A stretch of DNA of 18,320 nt from Bacillota bacterium (GTDB taxonomy: Bacteria; Bacillota; Clostridia; Christensenellales; CAG-138): NCBI GenBank assembly GCA_023435025.1, contig JAEYSE010000057.1:1-18320 (forward strand). Direction: 5' to 3'. Below the pieces are notes generated by a model. It made no database searches and was not told the origin of the DNA. It was given only the letters and a program-made list of their open reading frames with translations. Of this stretch, positions 15,613-18,320 are shown in pieces (positions within the stretch are counted from its first letter, which is position 1; every line of letters starts with the position of its first letter). The translations under genes and the position numbers were made by a program.

Positions 15613-15882
15613 ATGTACGTAAAAAAAACGGTGATCACCAACCAGACCGGTTTGCACGCGCGGCCCGCTGCGGAGTTTGTAGCCTTGGCAGGGAAGTTTA
15701 AATCCCGCATTACGCTCAGGCGGCTGGATAACCATAAGGAGGCCAACGCCAAATCCATCGTATTTGTGCTTTCGCTCGGCCTGGCGAAAGACACGCAGGT
15801 GGAGATCGCCGCCATCGGCGAGGACGAGGTGGAGGCGGTGGATGCATTGGTAAACCTGCTCGAAACCGGCCTACACGAATAG
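15613..15882 (+). CDS. ptsH: HPr-family phosphocarrier protein
   Basis: HPr carries phosphate from Enzyme I to the sugar-specific EIIA proteins. In Bacillota, its Ser-phosphorylated form also serves catabolite repression. The 89-residue protein has His15 in TGLHARPAAEFV and the regulatory serine at position 48 in ANAKSIVFVLSLGL (usually Ser46, so two residues are added upstream). The sequence after that serine (IVFVLSLG rather than IMGVMSLG) is slightly atypical. It starts at ATG 15613 with CGGAGG upstream and ends before a strong terminator. The 72-bp gap before it (15541-15612) has no clear promoter. It looks intact, unlike its neighbours, and may serve another PTS or a regulatory role. Confidence 0.93.
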   Translation: MYVKKTVITNQTGLHARPAAEFVALAGKFKSRITLRRLDNHKEANAKSIVFVLSLGLAKDTQVEIAAIGEDEVEAVDALVNLLETGLHE

Positions 15883-15917
15883 CTGCATTCATCACGAAAG
15901 GCAACAGACATATACGT

Positions 15918-16223
15918 TTGATCAAGCCGTCGACAAAAATCGGCGGCTTTTTTTATTCTCCAAATTGCACGCCACTCGCCCATGATTTTGAAAAATATCA
16001 GGAATTTATTGCAAGCGACATTTCTGGGTTTATCGGCGTCGCCCGGGATTTGATGCACGTTGGAAAAGATTTTGATAAGACGCTCTCATCCATCAAACGG
16101 CATCGCGCGGAACTCCCCGCCCATTTGCATCAGGAAGCGGCGATACGACTTGGGGAATTGCGAGTCAATGAAATGGACGATTGCTTGGCGGCGATTCAGA
16201 CAGACCATTTCGAGCTGTTATAG
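15918..16223 (+). CDS. Doubtful reading frame, possible fragment of an unknown protein
   Basis: The 101-residue frame begins at ATG 15918 without a ribosome binding site. Its first codons run straight through the HPr terminator (15924-15957), so the annotated start is unlikely to be used. From about residue 17 the translation looks protein-like (HDFEKYQEFIASDISGF, then IGVARDLMHVGKDFDKTL, ending in NEMDDCLAAIQTDHFELL). This suggests the 3' part of a gene that lost its beginning. I do not recognise the family. It ends just before the promoter of the next gene. Confidence 0.3.
   Translation: MIKPSTKIGGFFYSPNCTPLAHDFEKYQEFIASDISGFIGVARDLMHVGKDFDKTLSSIKRHRAELPAHLHQEAAIRLGELRVNEMDDCLAAIQTDHFELL
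15924..15957 (+). terminator. Strong rho-independent terminator after ptsH
   Basis: A 10-bp stem (AAGCCGTCGA/TCGGCGGCTT, one G.U pair) with loop CAAAAA is followed at once by a run of T residues (TTTTTATT). Confidence 0.92.
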
Positions 16224-16228
16224 AGGAT

Positions 16229-16257
16229 TTGTGGAGGAATCCGATTTTTGGTACAAT
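16229..16257 (+). promoter_or_regulatory. Putative promoter of the nucleotidyltransferase-like gene
   Basis: TTGTGG (16229-16234) and TACAAT (16252-16257) are separated by 17 bp, 43 bp before the start codon at 16301. The -35 match is partial. Confidence 0.45.
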
Positions 16258-16300
16258 GATACATGCTCAGCCAAACAGAACTTGTATGACAGGAGAACAA

Positions 16301-17119
16301 ATGAAAAAGCCACTCAACGAAATACTGTATCAGCTTCTCAATGACGTCGCCTGCCTACAGGAGGTCTCGGCCATCGGCCAGACGGGCGACATAACTGAAA
16401 TTCCCCGGCCCGGGGAAAGCGATATCGATATTTTTGTGTACGTCGAAACGTTGCCCAGCCTCGAAGAACGGATGGCGGCGTATCAAAAGAGCGGCGCGGA
16501 GCTCGAAAACCTGCAGCTTAACGTATGCGAGGGCGGTAACTGGGGCACGGGCGACGCCATGCTGGTAAGCGGCGTAGAAACCTTTTTGATGTATTTCACC
16601 ATAGCGGAAACGGTACAAAACCTGAATGATATTCTTTCGGGCAGGCATCCTGACCGGGTTGGAGACTATTACCCGATCGGCCGCTGCGCCGCCATCAAAA
16701 CAATGCATGTCCATGCCGATAAGGGTGGATTCCTGCATTCCCTGCAGCAACGGTTGGCGGAATATCTGGAGCAGCTCGCAAAAACGCTTTGCCTCCATCA
16801 CGGCGCATTGACCAACGATGAGGAGGACTTTGGCCGCGCATTGCGCAGAAAGGACCCTCTGTTCTACCATTTTGCGCTTGAGATCGCGCTGGATCACTTT
16901 TTGCAAGCCCTGTTCGCGCTCAACCGGACGTTCTTCCCCAGCCGGAAGCGAACCAAACAATACCTTGACAGCTTTTCTTATAAGCCCGGGCGGTGCTACG
17001 AGCGGATGCTGGAAGCCGTCCTCCTGGGCGGGGACCCGGAACGCCTGCATGAATCCTATGCAGTCTGGCGCGGGCTGACGGAGGAGCTGGACGCGATGAT
17101 AAAGGCGCATATCGGGTAA
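16301..17119 (+). CDS. Nucleotidyltransferase-fold protein (DUF4037-like)
   Basis: This 272-residue protein has an N-terminal polymerase-beta-type nucleotidyltransferase region. SAIGQTGDITEIPRPGESDIDIFVYVE holds the paired acidic residues Asp41 and Asp43 (DxD) expected to bind metal. The usual 'GS' start of the motif is replaced by GQTGD. The C-terminal half is helical, with FYHFALEIALDHFLQALFALNRTFF, a pattern I associate with DUF4037-type proteins; I am not certain of the family. The substrate is unknown: relatives modify small molecules such as aminoglycosides, tRNA or proteins. The start at ATG 16301 is set by AGGAGA 7 nt upstream, in preference to an extension to 16181. It appears to be a single-gene unit with its own promoter and terminator. 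Confidence 0.7.
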   Translation: MKKPLNEILYQLLNDVACLQEVSAIGQTGDITEIPRPGESDIDIFVYVETLPSLEERMAAYQKSGAELENLQLNVCEGGNWGTGDAMLVSGVETFLMYFTIAETVQNLNDILSGRHPDRVGDYYPIGRCAAIKTMHVHADKGGFLHSLQQRLAEYLEQLAKTLCLHHGALTNDEEDFGRALRRKDPLFYHFALEIALDHFLQALFALNRTFFPSRKRTKQYLDSFSYKPGRCYERMLEAVLLGGDPERLHESYAVWRGLTEELDAMIKAHIG

Positions 17120-17129
17120 ATAGGGTAAA

Positions 17130-17160
17130 AGAAGAGGGCGTGACGCTCTCTTTTAAGCTT
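17130..17160 (+). terminator. Terminator after the nucleotidyltransferase-like gene
   Basis: The 11-bp stem (17130-17140 with 17144-17154, core GAGGGCG/CGCTCTC, two G.U pairs) has loop TGA. The right arm ends in TTTT and is followed by AAGCTT. It begins 11 nt after the stop codon. Confidence 0.6.
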
Positions 17161-17199
17161 TCGAAAAACCCCTTGGTGGATTCGTAGACCGCAGCCCTG

Positions 17200-17345
17200 G
17201 AGGCTTCCAACCGCCGCCAGCGACATGTAAGGTGGCGGCGGAAGGCCTTGCGACGCGAGGCTTTCCTTGCAGGAACCACCGCGCGTGCCGCAGGCACAGG
17301 TTGTTCCTGTAATCCTCGAAAAAGTGCTACAAGGCACTTTTTCGA
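17200..17345. other. Structured non-coding stretch with three consecutive hairpins
   Basis: No gene fits here. Hairpin A pairs CCGCCGCCA (17211-17219) with TGGCGGCGG (17233-17241). Hairpin B pairs CAGGAACCACC (17270-17280) with GGTTGTTCCTG (17299-17309, one mismatch) around an inner GTGCC/GGCAC stem (17285-17289 with 17293-17297). Hairpin C is at 17316-17345. The motif TCGAAAAA occurs at 17161 near the left edge and again in hairpin C, while its complement closes the right edge. That is compatible with a mobile repeat (REP- or MITE-like) or a structured RNA. Neither is proven. Confidence 0.4.
17316..17345. terminator. Perfect 12-bp bidirectional hairpin between convergent genes
   Basis: TCGAAAAAGTGC pairs perfectly with GCACTTTTTCGA around loop TACAAG. 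The A and T tracts lie within the stem. It sits between the plus-strand nucleotidyltransferase-like gene and the minus-strand MazG-like gene, where it could stop transcription from both sides. Confidence 0.5.
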
Positions 17346-17357
17346 CAATTCAATCCG

Positions 17358-17387
17358 GCTGCTCAACGCTTATCAGCAGCAAGCGTT
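17358..17387 (-). other. Two overlapping, mutually exclusive hairpins after the MazG-like gene
   Basis: GCTGCT (17358-17363) can pair with AGCAGC (17375-17380), and AACGCTT (17365-17371) can pair with AAGCGTT (17381-17387). The arms interleave, so only one hairpin forms at a time. A pseudoknot would lack the loop needed to span the first stem. The region starts right after the minus-strand stop and may be part of its 3' end signal. Confidence 0.25.
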
Positions 17388-17672
17388 TTAAAACCCGCCG
17401 CGCTCTTCGCGCTTTTTCATACGGATGGTTTCGAGTTCCTCAGGGGCAACGCGTTGCTCCTCCGAAAGCGCGTAAACGACCTCCAGAATATCCGCAAGTT
17501 CGTCCGCTTCCCCGCTGCTTAGATATTCCTGCGTTTCCTCAAGCAACTTCTTTTGGAGCCTTACTTTGTAATCCGCATCCGAAAGCGCCACAACCACAGG
17601 CGTTTTCCCCTGGGCCGCTATGAGTTCAGGAATATTGTCGCGTACAAGTTTATCGTGCCAAACGACGGCCAT
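17388..17672 (-). CDS. MazG-like / phosphoribosyl-ATP pyrophosphohydrolase-family protein
   Basis: The 94-residue protein begins MAVVWHDKLVRDNIPELI and has the KLLEETQEYLSS and ADELADILEVVYAL helices. Their Glu residues (EExxE and the later ExxD-type pair) bind Mg2+ in all-alpha NTP pyrophosphatases. This is the small 'house-cleaning' or nucleotide-hydrolase group often annotated as phosphoribosyl-ATP pyrophosphohydrolase, though no his genes are near. Related proteins usually continue about ten residues past 'ERGGF' (such as a K-(R/K)-I-x-L tail). Here the stop comes right after GGF, so the tail is short. The start at ATG 17672 has a GGTGGA site. A good promoter lies upstream. Confidence 0.85.
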   Translation of the reverse strand: MAVVWHDKLVRDNIPELIAAQGKTPVVVALSDADYKVRLQKKLLEETQEYLSSGEADELADILEVVYALSEEQRVAPEELETIRMKKREERGGF

Positions 17673-17703
17673 ATATCCACCCGCTCTTCTGCCGGTTGCC
17701 GCT

Positions 17704-17733
17704 ATTATACCAGAACAATCGCCTACATGCTAA
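17704..17733 (-). promoter_or_regulatory. Promoter of the MazG-like gene
   Basis: On the minus strand TTAGCA (17733-17728) and a consensus TATAAT (17709-17704) are separated by 18 bp, about 31 bp before the start codon. Confidence 0.55.
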
Positions 17734-17751
17734 AATTTTACGCCCCTACCC

Positions 17752-17780
17752 TTGCCTTCTTACCCAAGAGTCTCTATAAT
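17752..17780 (+). promoter_or_regulatory. Promoter of the nitroreductase gene
   Basis: TTGCCT (17752-17757) and TATAAT (17775-17780) are separated by 17 bp, 22 bp before the start codon. It is divergent from the MazG-like promoter, the two -35 boxes being 18 bp apart. Confidence 0.65.
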
Positions 17781-17802
17781 GCCCTTAAAAGGAGCGAGCA
17801 GA

Positions 17803-18320
17803 ATGAACGAAATCATCCGGAGCCTACACAACCGTAAATCCGTCCGCGTGTATGAAGACAGGGAAATTTCCGCCGCTATCAAGCGGGAAATTCTGCTTGC
17901 TGCCATGGCCGCGCCAAGCGCTGGCAACCAGCAGCTCTATACCATACTTGATATTACGGATCAGGGCATCAAGGACCGTCTTGCCATTACCTGTGACAAC
18001 CAGCCGTTTATCGCGAAAGCGCCTATGGTGCTTATTTTTTTAGCGGACTGCCAAAAGTGGTACGACGCGTACTCGGCGTATTCCTGCAACCCGCGCCAGC
18101 CCGGCGTGGGTGATCTGCTGCTTGCGGTTTCGGACTGCAACATTGCCGCGCAAAACGCGGTGACCGCCGCGGAAAGTTTCGGCATCGGCTCCTGCTATAT
18201 CGGCGACGTCATGGAGCGCTGCGAGGAACACCGGCAACTGCTTTCTCTGCCGCCCTATGTCTTCCCCGCTGCCATGCTGGTATTCGGTTACCCCACTCCA
18301 CAGCAGAAGGCGCGCAAAAA
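17803..18320 (+). CDS. Nitroreductase-family flavoprotein (partial, 3' end outside the window)
   Basis: The frame starts at ATG 17803 after AAGGAG and is open to the window end, giving 172 codons. The N-terminus MNEIIRSLHNRKSVRVYED has the RxSxR FMN-phosphate-binding motif of the nitroreductase fold. It is followed by AAPSAGNQQ at about residues 36-44 and the later block AAESFGIGSCYIGDVME. Such enzymes use FMN and NAD(P)H to reduce nitro-aromatics, quinones or enones; the physiological substrate is unknown. Family members of this type are about 170-200 residues, so only the last few residues are probably missing. It has its own promoter and runs divergently from the MazG-like gene. Confidence 0.92.
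   Translation, partial: MNEIIRSLHNRKSVRVYEDREISAAIKREILLAAMAAPSAGNQQLYTILDITDQGIKDRLAITCDNQPFIAKAPMVLIFLADCQKWYDAYSAYSCNPRQPGVGDLLLAVSDCNIAAQNAVTAAESFGIGSCYIGDVMERCEEHRQLLSLPPYVFPAAMLVFGYPTPQQKARK

Noticed and set aside
16355..17110. 251-residue minus-strand ORF opposite the nucleotidyltransferase-like gene
   Set aside because: The plus strand has a start, ribosome binding site, promoter, terminator and recognisable motifs; the minus frame has none.
17358..17387. H-type pseudoknot
   Set aside because: The interleaved stems leave no bases between the third and fourth arms, so one loop could not span the first stem; alternative hairpins are more likely.

Overview
The window looks like a chromosomal segment of a moderately GC-rich Bacillota (Clostridia-like) genome. 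Supporting signs are strong AGGAGG-type ribosome binding sites, sigma-A-like promoters, Gram-positive surface anchoring (a VPKTGD sorting signal), an HPr protein with both His and Ser phosphorylation sites, and formate-tetrahydrofolate ligase. An order such as Christensenellales would fit, but this is only an impression from gene style. No rRNA, tRNA, CRISPR array, prophage or intact transposase was seen.

Layout. Positions 1-157 are the end of a SHOCT-domain protein. 212-3502 is a large secreted, wall-anchored protein made of two [beta-helix + InlB-type repeat] modules. After a hairpin terminator and a possible insertion-sequence end remnant, a minus-strand block covers 8333 down to 3676: dapF, psuK and psuG are coupled by 4-bp overlaps, and glmS follows with its own promoter. 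A 305-bp divergent region separates this block from fhs on the plus strand (8639-10309), which ends in a terminator. Next is a three-gene signalling operon (10445-13900): an OmpR-type response regulator, a membrane histidine kinase, and an unrecognised 468-residue membrane-anchored extracytoplasmic protein, all overlapping and closed by a strong terminator.

From 13950 to 15960 lies an eroding sugar-PTS locus. It holds two small unrecognised reading frames, a 1-phosphofructokinase-like gene with a central in-frame deletion, a frameshifted C-terminal remnant of Enzyme I (ptsI), and an intact HPr gene with a strong terminator. The remnant was found by matching fragments across three reading frames and does not appear as one ORF. 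Beyond it are a doubtful reading frame overlapping the HPr terminator, a nucleotidyltransferase-fold protein (16301-17119), a highly structured non-coding stretch of three consecutive hairpins (about 17200-17350), a minus-strand MazG-like pyrophosphohydrolase, and a divergently transcribed nitroreductase that runs off the end.

How the genes relate. glmS feeds amino sugar and cell wall synthesis and dapF supplies diaminopimelate/lysine, so that block has an envelope flavour. psuK/psuG salvage pseudouridine to uracil and ribose-5-phosphate. The most unusual parts are the decayed PTS operon with a surviving HPr, the unknown third member of the two-component operon, and the structured intergenic element near 17.2-17.35 kb. 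I did not find a convincing new defence or biosynthetic system.
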